A DNA stretch of 61,610 bases from Pseudomonas syringae. Lineage in GTDB: Bacteria > Pseudomonadota > Gammaproteobacteria > Pseudomonadales > Pseudomonadaceae. The stretch covers positions 1 through 61,610 of the forward strand of contig NZ_WKCB01000025.1 in assembly GCF_021606685.1 (NCBI RefSeq). The letters are read 5' to 3'. Every line of letters begins with the position of its first letter. The first letter of the stretch is position 1. The notes below the pieces were generated by a model. It was given only the letters and a program-made list of their open reading frames with translations, was not told the DNA's origin and did no database searches. Below are positions 36,713 through 44,955 of the stretch, in pieces. A program made the position numbers and the translations under genes.

Positions 36713-37416
36713 GTACCATCATCATGAGCCTGTGCTGGCCGTTGCAAGGCATGAGCGGCCCGCAAAAGGCTGTACTGATTTCGCTGGCCGATAATGCAAA
36801 CGACGAGGGTGTTTGCTGGCCTTCCGTTGCTCGTATCTCTGAGCGTACTTGCCTCGCTGAACGGACGGTTCAGGCTGCCATCAAGTGGCTCGGCCAAGTG
36901 GGCATCCTGTCTGTCCGGGAGCGTATGGGGCGCTCAACGATTTACACCCTAACCCCCGCATCTTATGCACCCCCGCAGGCGGCGCACCCCGCAGCAGATG
37001 CACCACCACCCCCGCAGCTCACGACGCAAACCCCCGCAGCAGCCGCACCCAGAACCGTAATAGAACCATCAAGTGAACCGTCACCTCTTGTTGGTGCCGA
37101 GCAACCAACGAAAATTTCGAAGCCGAAATGCCCAACCCAGGCAATCGTCGATTTGTTCAACGCAACGATCCCGGAGTTCCCCCGAGTCATGTTGTTGACC
37201 AAGGATCGGATTGCCAAGGTCAGCGCACGTTGGAACGAAAGCGATGTTCATCAGGATCTCAGTTTCTGGGCTGAGTATTTCGCCCTGGTGCGCTCCAGCG
37301 AGTTTCTGATGGGTAAGGTTTCGGCTTCTGGCGGGAATCCTTTCCGCTGCAACTTCGATTGGCTGATTGCCCCAAGCAACTTCGTGAAGGTTGTTGAGGG
37401 TAATTACAATGCGTGA
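36709..37416 (+). CDS. Phage replication protein with N-terminal winged helix
   Basis: 235 residues. HTH_36-like domain at about 10-80 (GPQKAVLISLADNANDEGVC, then AERTVQAAIKWLGQVGIL), a Pro/Ala-rich linker, and a C-terminal domain (SFWAEYFALVRSSEFLMGKV). The layout fits lambda O-type initiators that recruit the helicase encoded next. Overlaps the DnaB-like stump by 8 bases. Confidence 0.8.
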   Translation: MSTIIMSLCWPLQGMSGPQKAVLISLADNANDEGVCWPSVARISERTCLAERTVQAAIKWLGQVGILSVRERMGRSTIYTLTPASYAPPQAAHPAADAPPPPQLTTQTPAAAAPRTVIEPSSEPSPLVGAEQPTKISKPKCPTQAIVDLFNATIPEFPRVMLLTKDRIAKVSARWNESDVHQDLSFWAEYFALVRSSEFLMGKVSASGGNPFRCNFDWLIAPSNFVKVVEGNYNA

Positions 37417-37894
37417 TCCCTACAGCCTGGAAGCTGAACACGGTGTGCTGGGAGCGATGTTCCTGCGCCCTGAGCTGATCGACATCCTGGCCGCCGACCT
37501 GGTGCCAGAGGACTTTTACTACGAGGACAACGCCGAGCTGTATCGCGGAATTTTGGCCTTGCACGGAGATGGTCATCCCGTCGACATCGTGACGGTCGGG
37601 GTTTATGTGGGGGATCTGCCTGGTGGCGCGAGTTCGTTTGCCTACGCTGCAGAAATTGCCCGCAATACGCCGAGTGTTGCAAACGCCGCTTCCTACGCCG
37701 GAACGGTTCGTGAGCGCAGCCTGGATAGGTCGATCATCGAACTTAGCGTGCGGATCAATGACATCGCCTACGGGGACCAGCCAGCGGCTGACAAGGTTGC
37801 CGCTGTACAGGCTGAGTCCCATGCCATTGACAGCCAGTCGGCAACATCCGAAGTGGTCAAACGGTGCGATCAGCGAAATCACCGGCGCGGCTAA
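37409..37894 (+). pseudogene. Truncated replicative helicase DnaB (N-terminal domain only)
   Basis: 161 codons: RDPYSLEAEHGVLGAMFLRP, then FYYEDNAELYRGILALHGDG is the DnaB N-terminal domain. The sequence stops resembling DnaB at about 37860, before the RecA-like ATPase domain, where it runs into a tail-gene fragment in another frame. Full helicases are about 450 residues. Probably a deletion scar. Confidence 0.85.
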
Positions 37895-38474
37895 CGAGCT
37901 GGAGGATCTGCCGTTTATTGGCCCTGCCGTGGGGGAGAAGCTTCAGCGAGTCATGCGCGGTATTGCCACTGCCCAAGCCAAGGTTGGCCAGCTGGTGGCC
38001 ACCTACAACCGTGCTACGCGCGCGCTGTCGCAGATTGACGAGCGCCTGGGCACCTTGAAGGAGCAGGCAGGGCGGGCAGCTACCGCGATCAACAAGATCG
38101 CCGGCAAGATTGACCCGTCGTTGGCCAACATCCTGCCCACTGGCGCGCTCGCCACGGATGCGACGCCGGCGAAAGAGGCGGTGAAGCCTTTTCCCCATCT
38201 GCTGATCATTCAGCCGCTGGACCCGAAGGCGCAACCGTATTACTTCAACCTTGATACGGCGGCCTTTGATTCGCTGCGTCGCTCGACTGAATACCGCTGG
38301 GCCTCCCAGGAGCGCCTGACGCGTCGGTCGGCCCAGCAGGCCGTGGGCATGGGTGACGAGAAGATCACGCTCAAGGGCGATATTTTTCCGGGCTACCGTG
38401 GCGGTCTGGAACAGCTCAACACATTGCGCTCGATAGGCTCCCAGCTCAAGCCGGTGACCCTGACCACGGGCTAC
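37863..38474 (+). pseudogene. Phage tail protein fragment (GpU-like)
   Basis: In frame with 37863: GAISEITGAANELEDLPFIG, then a helical linker, then KPFPHLLIIQPLDPKAQPYY and FPGYRGGLEQLNTLRSIGSQ, which match P2 gpU-type tail proteins. It has no start of its own and ends abruptly after LTTGY where the UmuC stump begins. A leftover of the lost structural genes. Confidence 0.75.
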
Positions 38475-38782
38475 TCACCAAAGCCGCCGTTGATGCGCTC
38501 GACCGTATTTTTCGGCCTGGATTCAAGTACAGCAAGGCCGAGGTGATGTTGCTGAACCTCTGCCAGCCTGGCGAGTACACCGATGATCTATTCGCGGTCT
38601 CGCAGCCGGCAGAAGCGACACGGGTAATGTCAGTGCTGGACCAAATCAACGATCGATGGGGAAGGGGGACGCTACGGTCTGCCAGCGTGCCTACCAATCC
38701 TGACTGGGGGATGCGGCGTGAGATGATGAGCCAGAGCTACACCACAAAGCTTGACCAGCTGTGGACGATTGCCTGCAAGTAG
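38474..38782 (+). pseudogene. C-terminal stump of umuC/rulB (DNA polymerase V subunit)
   Basis: About 102 codons from LTKAAVDALDRIFRPGFKYS to the stop. SVLDQINDRWGRGTLRSASV and MMSQSYTTKLDQLW are the typical UmuC C-terminus. The palm and finger domains are absent, so no polymerase is made. Confidence 0.85.
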
Positions 38783-38785
38783 CGA

Positions 38786-38995
38786 TCACTCAGGCGACAT
38801 CAGAACGCCCAGTGTCAGTTTGATGAACTCTTCGTTCTCGTTGATGGTGTGCAGGGCGCCACGGATGTTCTCGGCGACTTCAACGGAGCCGCGCTGCTGC
38901 ACCCAGTTTGTTAACTCCATGATGGATGCCTCAAGGGCCAGCTGGTTTTCGTAGAGCTTGGACAGAAGGGAGGGGAGTAGGTCTGAATTTGGCAT
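38786..38995 (-). CDS. Small phage protein near the right end, 69 aa
   Basis: MPNSDLLPSLLSKLYENQLA, then a helical stretch (LEASIMELTNWVQQRGSVEV). GAGGAAA upstream of the ATG at 38995. A short helical protein of this kind next to the umuC end; function unknown. Confidence 0.65.
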   Translation of the reverse strand: MPNSDLLPSLLSKLYENQLALEASIMELTNWVQQRGSVEVAENIRGALHTINENEEFIKLTLGVLMSPE

Positions 38996-39209
38996 CGGCT
39001 TTCCTCTGGCAGTTTGAAGAGCTTAGCAGTCGGTTCTTTGGGTAGTTGTGTTCGGTCGGCAGGACGCCGTGTGAGGGATGGATCTCGTACCAATTTTTGT
39101 ACCACTGACTGCGTTCCGCTATCGAATGGTGTGTATCCCAAAGTAGTAAAGGCCCTGTATTTGCTGGGCCTTGCTACTTTGTAAAACCCTGGAAAACACA
39201 AAATTAATA

Positions 39210-39221
39210 TTAGGAGTATGG
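39210..39221 (+). repeat. Prophage right end, 12-bp direct repeat (attR core)
   Basis: TTAGGAGTATGG, the partner of 26766-26777. Lies about 125 bases from the folD stop. Confidence 0.65.
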
Positions 39222-39302
39222 ACGAATAACTGTCGAATGTTCTTCGAGAACCAGACGAAAGTGCTTAAAAACTAAGAAAAAACCGGTTTTATCGCGGCCA
39301 AT

Positions 39303-39332
39303 AAAAAGCCCCGCGATAAGGCAGGGCTTTTT
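39303..39332 (-). terminator. Rho-independent terminator of folD
   Basis: On the minus strand, AAAGCCCTGCCTTATCGCGG-GGC then TTTTTAT. Confidence 0.8.
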
Positions 39333-39347
39333 CAGTACGGCGGGTTA

Positions 39348-40202
39348 TTAACCGTGCAGGGTTTCTGCTGCGTACAGGGTGTTTTCCAGCAGGCAGGCAC
39401 GGGTCATCGGGCCCACACCACCGGGTACGGGGGTGATCCAGCCGGCGCGGGGCAGGGCGGTTTCGTACACCACATCGCCAACCAGCTTGCCGTCTTCCTG
39501 GCGGTTGATGCCCACGTCGATGACGATGGCGCCTTCCTTGATCCACTCACCCTTGACCAGGCCCGGCTTGCCGGCGGCCACCACCACCAGGTCGGCGCGG
39601 CCGACGTGGCCGGCCAGGTCCTTGGTGAAGCGATGGGTAACGGTTACGGTGCAACCGGCCAGCAGCAGCTCCATGGCCATCGGGCGACCGACGATGTTGG
39701 ACGCGCCGACGACGACCGCATCGAGGCCGTACAGGTTGACACCGGTGCTTTCCAGCAAGGTCATGATGCCTTTGGGGGTGCAAGGACGCAGCAGCGGAAT
39801 ACGCTGGGCCAGGCGGCCGACGTTATAAGGGTGGAAACCGTCGACGTCTTTGTCCGGGCGGATGCGCTCGAGCAACTTGGAGGCATCGAGGTGCTCGGGC
39901 AGCGGCAGTTGCAGCAGGATGCCGTCGATGCCGGGGTCATCGTTGAGGCCGTCGATCAGGTCGGTGAGGGCCTGCTGGGTGGTTTCGCAAGGCAAGTCGT
40001 AGGCCTTGGAAATAAAGCCGACCTCTTCACAGTCTTTACGCTTGTGCGAGACATAAACCTGAGAGGCAGGATCGCTGCCGACCAGGATCACCGCGAGGCC
40101 CGGGGTGCGCAGGCCTTGCTGGCTGCGCTCGGTGACCCGTTTGGCGATCTGCTGGCGCAGGCTGGCGGCGATTGATTTGCCGTCGATAAGTTGTGCAGTC
40201 AT
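39348..40202 (-). CDS. folD: Bifunctional methylenetetrahydrofolate dehydrogenase/cyclohydrolase
   Basis: 284 residues, standard length. Motifs: [14 protein letters not shown] with the catalytic Lys, [11 protein letters not shown], and the NADP-binding [18 protein letters not shown]. It interconverts methylene-, methenyl- and formyl-tetrahydrofolate in one-carbon metabolism. First gene right of the prophage, followed by the tRNA cluster. Confidence 0.96.
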   Translation of the reverse strand: MTAQLIDGKSIAASLRQQIAKRVTERSQQGLRTPGLAVILVGSDPASQVYVSHKRKDCEEVGFISKAYDLPCETTQQALTDLIDGLNDDPGIDGILLQLPLPEHLDASKLLERIRPDKDVDGFHPYNVGRLAQRIPLLRPCTPKGIMTLLESTGVNLYGLDAVVVGASNIVGRPMAMELLLAGCTVTVTHRFTKDLAGHVGRADLVVVAAGKPGLVKGEWIKEGAIVIDVGINRQEDGKLVGDVVYETALPRAGWITPVPGGVGPMTRACLLENTLYAAETLHG

Positions 40203-40334
40203 TACGCGTGATTAACCATCGAGAGGGGGAAGAAAAGTGCGCGCATTCTCGCACGCCAAGGCGTGAGGGCAAAGGCGCTTGGTCTGCAAATTGGCCTAAC
40301 CCCTTAAATAAAATGAATTTTTTTCAAAAAAGAT

Positions 40335-40363
40335 TTGACGGGTTTCAGGACCCTCTATACTAT
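40335..40363 (+). promoter_or_regulatory. Probable sigma-70 promoter of the tRNA cluster
   Basis: TTGACG (40335-40340) and TACTAT (40358-40363), spaced 17 bases, about 120 bases before tRNA-Arg. A TATACT two bases earlier is an alternative. Confidence 0.55.
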
Positions 40364-40481
40364 TCGTCGCACTTGTCGGGCACAGCCTAGCACTGGTTAA
40401 GAAGGTCGAGCAGGATAGAGTGTTGTTCTGTGAGGCTGGAAGCACTTAGTTTGTAATCTTCAACGAGTACAGATTAATAAG

Positions 40482-40558
40482 GCGCCCGTAGCTCAGCTGG
40501 ATAGAGCATCCGCCTTCTAAGCGGATGGTCGCAGGTTCGAGTCCTGCCGGGTGCGCCA
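40482..40558 (+). tRNA. tRNA-Arg (TCT)
   Basis: 77 bases with encoded CCA; anticodon loop CTTCTAA gives anticodon TCT. All arms pair. Confidence 0.96.
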
Positions 40559-40590
40559 TTAGGCAGCTTTGGCACAAGTAGCGCTATATG

Positions 40591-40666
40591 GTGGGCGTAG
40601 CTCAGTTGGTAGAGCACGGGATTGTGACTCCCGTTGTCGAGGGTTCGATCCCCTTCGTCCACCCCA
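40591..40666 (+). tRNA. tRNA-His (GTG), copy 1
   Basis: 76 bases with CCA; loop TTGTGAC. A G at 40590 would be the extra G-1 that pairs with C73, as in histidine tRNAs. Confidence 0.96.
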
Positions 40667-40673
40667 TATTTTG

Positions 40674-40703
40674 AAAGGCGCCAGATTAATCATCTGGCGC
40701 CTT
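40674..40703 (+). terminator. Stem-loop between tRNA-His and tRNA-Leu
   Basis: AAAGGCGCCAGAT-taatc-ATCTGGCGCCTTT, then GCTTTA. A weak terminator or processing hairpin; nearly the same as the final terminator of the cluster. Confidence 0.6.
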
Positions 40704-40722
40704 TGCTTTAAGAGCTTCAAGC

Positions 40723-40807
40723 GCGGATGTGGTGGAATTGGTAGACACACTGGATTTAGGTTCCAGCGCCGCGAGGCGTAAGAGTTCGAGTCTCTTCATC
40801 CGCACCA
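40723..40807 (+). tRNA. tRNA-Leu (TAG)
   Basis: 85 bases with CCA and the long variable arm of class II tRNAs; loop TTTAGGT gives anticodon TAG. Confidence 0.96.
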
Positions 40808-40884
40808 ATTAAAGTGCTGCTCGGTCGAAAGACGGGGTGGGGCTCAACAAAGAAGTAGTTTGGTTTCTTTGTTAACGCAATATG

Positions 40885-40960
40885 GTGGGCGTAGCTCAGT
40901 TGGTAGAGCACGGGATTGTGACTCCCGTTGTCGAGGGTTCGATCCCCTTCGTCCACCCCA
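40885..40960 (+). tRNA. tRNA-His (GTG), copy 2
   Basis: Identical to copy 1, including the flanking TATG and CCCCATATT, so a recent duplication. Confidence 0.96.
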
Positions 40961-40966
40961 TATTCG

Positions 40967-41001
40967 AAAGGCGCCAGATTTAACAGTCTGGCGCCTTTTT
41001 T
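40967..41001 (+). terminator. Terminator of the tRNA cluster
   Basis: AAAGGCGCCAGA-tttaacag-TCTGGCGCC followed by TTTTTT. Confidence 0.85.
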
Positions 41002-41359
41002 GGTTTTGGCGGTTCGGATTTTCGCGGCTGCAGGTTCTGGGTCGCAGTGGCGGTGCGTTTCATCGTATTTATGTGTCTCGATGATACTGCGTTGTCTATC
41101 TGCCCTCATTGCAGGGTAGGGCGTCAGGGAGATTGGCCACGACCTCTTCTATATATAGAAGGGCGGCGCAGAGCCCTGGCGTGATTGGCTTTATTTGTCA
41201 CCGGGGCGAGGCGCTGACAGTGCCTTCGTACCGATAAATTGCCGGCTGTTTACGGGCGTATTTCCAGTAGGGTGACTTCTTGAGTTTGACCCACTAGAAT
41301 GCATGCCCTTGATTGGGGTCGGAAATGGCCGGCTAACGTCTGTGCAACGAGGAATATCC
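41002..41359. other. Intergenic region before tig
   Basis: About 360 bases without a gene. It holds the perfect 16-bp palindrome CTTCTATATATAGAAG at 41146-41161 and must carry the tig promoter. Nothing else recognised. Confidence 0.6.
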
Positions 41360-42670
41360 ATGCAAGTTTCTGTTGAAAATACTACTGCTCTCGAGCGCCG
41401 CCTGAGCATCACCGTGCCGGCCGAGCGTATCGAGACTGCGGTCAACAAGCGTCTGCAGCAGACCGCCCAAAAAGCCAAGATCGCTGGTTTCCGTCCAGGC
41501 AAAGTGCCAATGAGCGAAATCAAGCGCCGTTTTGGTGCTGATGCGCGTCAGGAAGCGGTAGGTGACGTGATCCAGGCTTCCTTCTATGAAGCCGTTGTTG
41601 AGCAAAAGCTGAACCCGGCTGGCTCGCCTTCGATCGAGCCTAAGTCCCTGGAAGCTGGCAAGGACCTGGAGTACGTAGCCGTATTCGAAGTGTTCCCAGA
41701 GTTCGAAGTGGCCGGTTTCGAAGGTATCGAAATCGAGCGCCTGAGCGCCGAAGTGGCTGATGCCGATCTGGACAACATGCTGGAAATCCTGCGCAAGCAG
41801 AACACCCGTTTCGAAGTGGCCGAGCGTGCTGCCCAGAACGAAGACCAGCTGAACATCGATTTCGTGGGCAAGGTTGACGGCGAAGTGTTCGCTGGCGGCT
41901 CCGCCAAGGGTACTCAGCTGGTGCTGGGTTCCAACCGCATGATCCCGGGCTTCGAAGACGGCCTGGTTGGCGCTAAAGCTGGTGAAGAACGCGTTCTGAA
42001 CCTGACTTTCCCGGCTGACTACCAGAACCTGGACCTGGCCGGCAAAGCCGCCGAGTTCACCGTGACCGTCAACAGCGTTTCCGAGCCTAAGCTGCCAGAG
42101 CTGAACGAAGAGTTCTTCGCTCAATTCGGCATCAAGGAAACCGGGATCGAAGGCTTCCGCACCGAAGTTCGCAAGAACATGGAGCGTGAACTGCGCCAGG
42201 CCATCAAGTCCAAGGTCAAGAACCAGGTCATGGACGGTCTGCTGGCCGCCAACCCGATCGAAGTGCCTAAGGCTCTGCTGTCCAACGAAGTGGATCGCCT
42301 GCGCGTTCAAGCTGTGCAGCAGTTTGGTGGCAACATCAAGCCTGACCAACTGCCTGCTGAGCTGTTTGAAGAGCAAGCCAAGCGCCGCGTTGTGCTGGGC
42401 CTGATCGTGGCTGAAGTGGTCAAGCAATTCGACCTCAAGCCTGACGAAGACCGCGTTCGTGAAATGATCCAGGAAATGGCTTCGGCCTACCAGGAGCCTG
42501 AGCAGGTTGTGGCTTGGTACTACAAGAACGACCAGCAACTGAACGAAGTACGTTCGGTTGTGCTGGAAGAACAAGTTGTGGATACTGTTCTGCAGAAGGC
42601 TAAGGTGACCGACAAAGCGGTCTCTTACGAAGAAGCAGTCAAACCGGCGGAAGCAGCACAAGCCGACTGA
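41360..42670 (+). CDS. tig: Trigger factor
   Basis: 436 residues: ribosome-binding tail with GFRPGKVPM at about 44-52, central FKBP-type domain ([20 protein letters not shown]), and helical C-terminal chaperone arms. Acts on nascent chains at the ribosome exit. ATG at 41360 after GAGGAATAT; the longer frame is not trigger-factor-like. First of tig-clpP-clpX-lon. Confidence 0.96.
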   Translation: MQVSVENTTALERRLSITVPAERIETAVNKRLQQTAQKAKIAGFRPGKVPMSEIKRRFGADARQEAVGDVIQASFYEAVVEQKLNPAGSPSIEPKSLEAGKDLEYVAVFEVFPEFEVAGFEGIEIERLSAEVADADLDNMLEILRKQNTRFEVAERAAQNEDQLNIDFVGKVDGEVFAGGSAKGTQLVLGSNRMIPGFEDGLVGAKAGEERVLNLTFPADYQNLDLAGKAAEFTVTVNSVSEPKLPELNEEFFAQFGIKETGIEGFRTEVRKNMERELRQAIKSKVKNQVMDGLLAANPIEVPKALLSNEVDRLRVQAVQQFGGNIKPDQLPAELFEEQAKRRVVLGLIVAEVVKQFDLKPDEDRVREMIQEMASAYQEPEQVVAWYYKNDQQLNEVRSVVLEEQVVDTVLQKAKVTDKAVSYEEAVKPAEAAQAD

Positions 42671-42694
42671 TTGTCCAACTCGTTGGAAATTCAA

Positions 42695-42729
42695 CCATAA
42701 GCCAGCCTCGCGCTGGCTTATGCGTTTTC
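42695..42729 (+). terminator. Terminator between tig and clpP
   Basis: CATAAGCCAGC-ctcgc-GCTGGCTTATG, then CGTTTTC. Confidence 0.7.
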
Positions 42730-42761
42730 AAGACATGACTATTTGGGAGTAACTGCAGAGC

Positions 42762-43397
42762 ATGTTCCGTAATTCCTATATTCAGCAGAACTCTGATATC
42801 CAGGCCGCAGGCGGCCTGGTCCCGATGGTTGTCGAGCAGTCCGCTCGTGGCGAACGCGCCTACGACATCTACTCGCGCCTGCTCAAGGAGCGAGTGATCT
42901 TTCTGGTGGGCCCGGTAGAGGACTACATGGCCAACCTGATCTGTGCGCAGCTGCTGTTCCTTGAAGCGGAAAACCCGGACAAGGACATCCATCTCTACAT
43001 CAACTCCCCGGGCGGTTCGGTGACGGCAGGCATGTCGATCTACGACACCATGCAGTTCATCAAGCCGAACGTATCGACTACCTGCATTGGCCAGGCTTGC
43101 AGCATGGGCGCGTTCCTGCTGACGGCCGGTGCCGAAGGCAAGCGTTACTGCCTGCCTAACTCGCGCGTGATGATTCACCAGCCGCTGGGCGGTTTCCAGG
43201 GCCAGGCGTCGGACATCGAAATTCACGCCAAGGAAATCCTGTTTATTCGCGAGCGCCTCAACACGTTGATGGCCAAGCACAGCGGGCACACCCTGGAAGA
43301 AATCGAGCGCGACACCAACCGCGACAACTTCATGAGTGCGGAAGCTGCGAAGGCCTATGGTCTGATCGACGCAGTGATCGAGAAGCGCCCCGCTTAA
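42762..43397 (+). CDS. clpP: ATP-dependent Clp protease proteolytic subunit
   Basis: 211 residues. Catalytic Ser in QACSMGAFL, His in MIHQPLGGF, and the Asp further on. A short propeptide precedes [24 protein letters not shown] core (here LVPMVVEQ). Forms the tetradecameric peptidase used with ClpX, encoded next. Confidence 0.97.
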   Translation: MFRNSYIQQNSDIQAAGGLVPMVVEQSARGERAYDIYSRLLKERVIFLVGPVEDYMANLICAQLLFLEAENPDKDIHLYINSPGGSVTAGMSIYDTMQFIKPNVSTTCIGQACSMGAFLLTAGAEGKRYCLPNSRVMIHQPLGGFQGQASDIEIHAKEILFIRERLNTLMAKHSGHTLEEIERDTNRDNFMSAEAAKAYGLIDAVIEKRPA

Positions 43398-43509
43398 TCT
43401 AAGCCGCTCAAAATAGGGCTGGTCGGCGTGTCCGACCACTGGCGGGCTTGAAAAAGCCCGCATAAGCCTTCATCTTGTGTTGCAAGCCTATCGGATTTGG
43501 ATCGAACGA

Positions 43510-44793
43510 ATGACTGACACCCGCAACGGCGAGGACAACGGCAAGCTGCTCTATTGCTCCTTCTGTGGCAAAAGCCAGCATGAAGTGCGCAAATTGATTG
43601 CCGGCCCCTCGGTCTTTATCTGCGACGAGTGCGTCGACCTGTGCAATGACATCATCCGTGAGGAGGTGCAGGAAGCCCAGGCCGAAAGCAGCGCGCATAA
43701 ATTGCCTTCGCCTAAAGAAATCAGCGGCATCCTTGACCAGTACGTTATTGGTCAAGAGCGTGCAAAGAAGGTTCTGGCCGTAGCGGTGTACAACCACTAC
43801 AAGCGCCTCAACCAGCGTGACAAGAAAGGCGACGAAGTTGAGCTTGGCAAGAGCAACATCTTGCTGATCGGTCCTACAGGCTCGGGTAAAACCCTGCTTG
43901 CAGAAACCCTCGCTCGCTTGCTGAACGTTCCATTCACCATCGCCGACGCAACCACCCTCACCGAGGCTGGGTACGTGGGTGAAGATGTCGAGAACATCAT
44001 TCAGAAACTGCTGCAGAAGTGTGACTACGACGTAGAGAAGGCCCAGATGGGTATTGTCTACATCGACGAAATCGACAAGATCTCGCGCAAGTCCGACAAC
44101 CCGTCGATCACTCGGGACGTTTCCGGTGAAGGCGTGCAGCAGGCCCTGTTGAAACTGATCGAAGGCACGGTTGCTTCCGTACCGCCACAAGGCGGCCGCA
44201 AGCACCCGCAGCAGGAATTCCTTCAGGTTGATACGCGTAACATCCTGTTCATCTGTGGCGGTGCGTTCTCCGGTCTGGAAAAAGTTATCCAGCAGCGCTC
44301 CACCCGTGGCGGCATCGGTTTCGGTGCGGAAGTGCGCAGCAAGGAAGAAGGCAAGAAGGTGGGCGAGTCCCTGCGTGAAGTCGAGCCTGACGATTTGGTC
44401 AAGTTCGGTCTGATCCCGGAATTCGTTGGCCGTCTGCCGGTCCTGGCCACGTTGGACGAGCTGGATGAGGCTGCTCTGATTCAGATCCTCACCGAGCCGA
44501 AAAACGCCCTGACCAAGCAATACGCGAAGCTGTTCGAAATGGAAGGCGTGGACCTCGAGTTCCGTACCGACGCACTCAAATCGGTGGCCAAACGGGCACT
44601 GGAGCGCAAGACCGGTGCACGTGGCCTGCGTTCTATTCTCGAAGGCGTGTTGCTCGACACCATGTACGAAATCCCCTCGCAGTCCGAGGTGAGTAAAGTG
44701 GTGATCGACGAAAGCGTTATAGAAGGTAAGTCCAAGCCACTGTATATCTACGAAAACAGTGAGCCGGCTGCCAAGGCTGCGCCAGACGCGTAA
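43510..44793 (+). CDS. clpX: ATP-dependent Clp protease ATPase subunit
   Basis: 427 residues. N-terminal zinc-binding domain with CSFC and CDEC; Walker [12 protein letters not shown]; Walker [10 protein letters not shown]; the IGF loop that docks on ClpP is visible (GGIGFGAEV). ATG at 43510 chosen because it starts [10 protein letters not shown], the usual N-terminus. Confidence 0.97.
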   Translation: MTDTRNGEDNGKLLYCSFCGKSQHEVRKLIAGPSVFICDECVDLCNDIIREEVQEAQAESSAHKLPSPKEISGILDQYVIGQERAKKVLAVAVYNHYKRLNQRDKKGDEVELGKSNILLIGPTGSGKTLLAETLARLLNVPFTIADATTLTEAGYVGEDVENIIQKLLQKCDYDVEKAQMGIVYIDEIDKISRKSDNPSITRDVSGEGVQQALLKLIEGTVASVPPQGGRKHPQQEFLQVDTRNILFICGGAFSGLEKVIQQRSTRGGIGFGAEVRSKEEGKKVGESLREVEPDDLVKFGLIPEFVGRLPVLATLDELDEAALIQILTEPKNALTKQYAKLFEMEGVDLEFRTDALKSVAKRALERKTGARGLRSILEGVLLDTMYEIPSQSEVSKVVIDESVIEGKSKPLYIYENSEPAAKAAPDA

Positions 44794-44815
44794 GCGTTTC
44801 GCAGTTTCGGTACAA

Positions 44816-44846
44816 ACAAGGGGCCTCTAGGGGCCCCTTTGTTTTT
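44816..44846 (+). terminator. Terminator after clpX
   Basis: AAGGGGCC-tcta-GGGGCCCCTT then TGTTTTT. Confidence 0.8.
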
Positions 44847-44883
44847 CATGAAGATTTTTTACTGCGTGTAACTGCGGGCATTG

Positions 44884-44916
44884 AGCTTGTTTTTTTTACA
44901 CGCAGCCCCCATCTTG
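44884..44916 (+). promoter_or_regulatory. Possible sigma-32 heat-shock promoter of lon
   Basis: GCTTGTT as -35 and CCCCATCTT as -10, separated by about 15 bases, close to CTTGAA-N14-CCCCATNT. About 40-70 bases upstream of lon. Confidence 0.45.
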
Positions 44917-44955
44917 GTTTCAAGTTTATTTTTCAACTGTCATAGAGGCGAAATC

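Larger units (their letters stand above)
26766..39221. mobile_element. Decayed lambdoid prophage, about 12.5 kb
   Basis: Bounded by the 12-bp direct repeats. Contents: integrase and excisionase-like genes at the left end, minus-strand early genes, CI/Cro-type switch with operators, and replication genes. Then come fused stumps of DnaB, a tail protein and UmuC. No capsid, terminase, lysis or complete tail genes remain, so it cannot form virions alone. AT-rich plus-strand cargo genes are interspersed. Confidence 0.85.
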
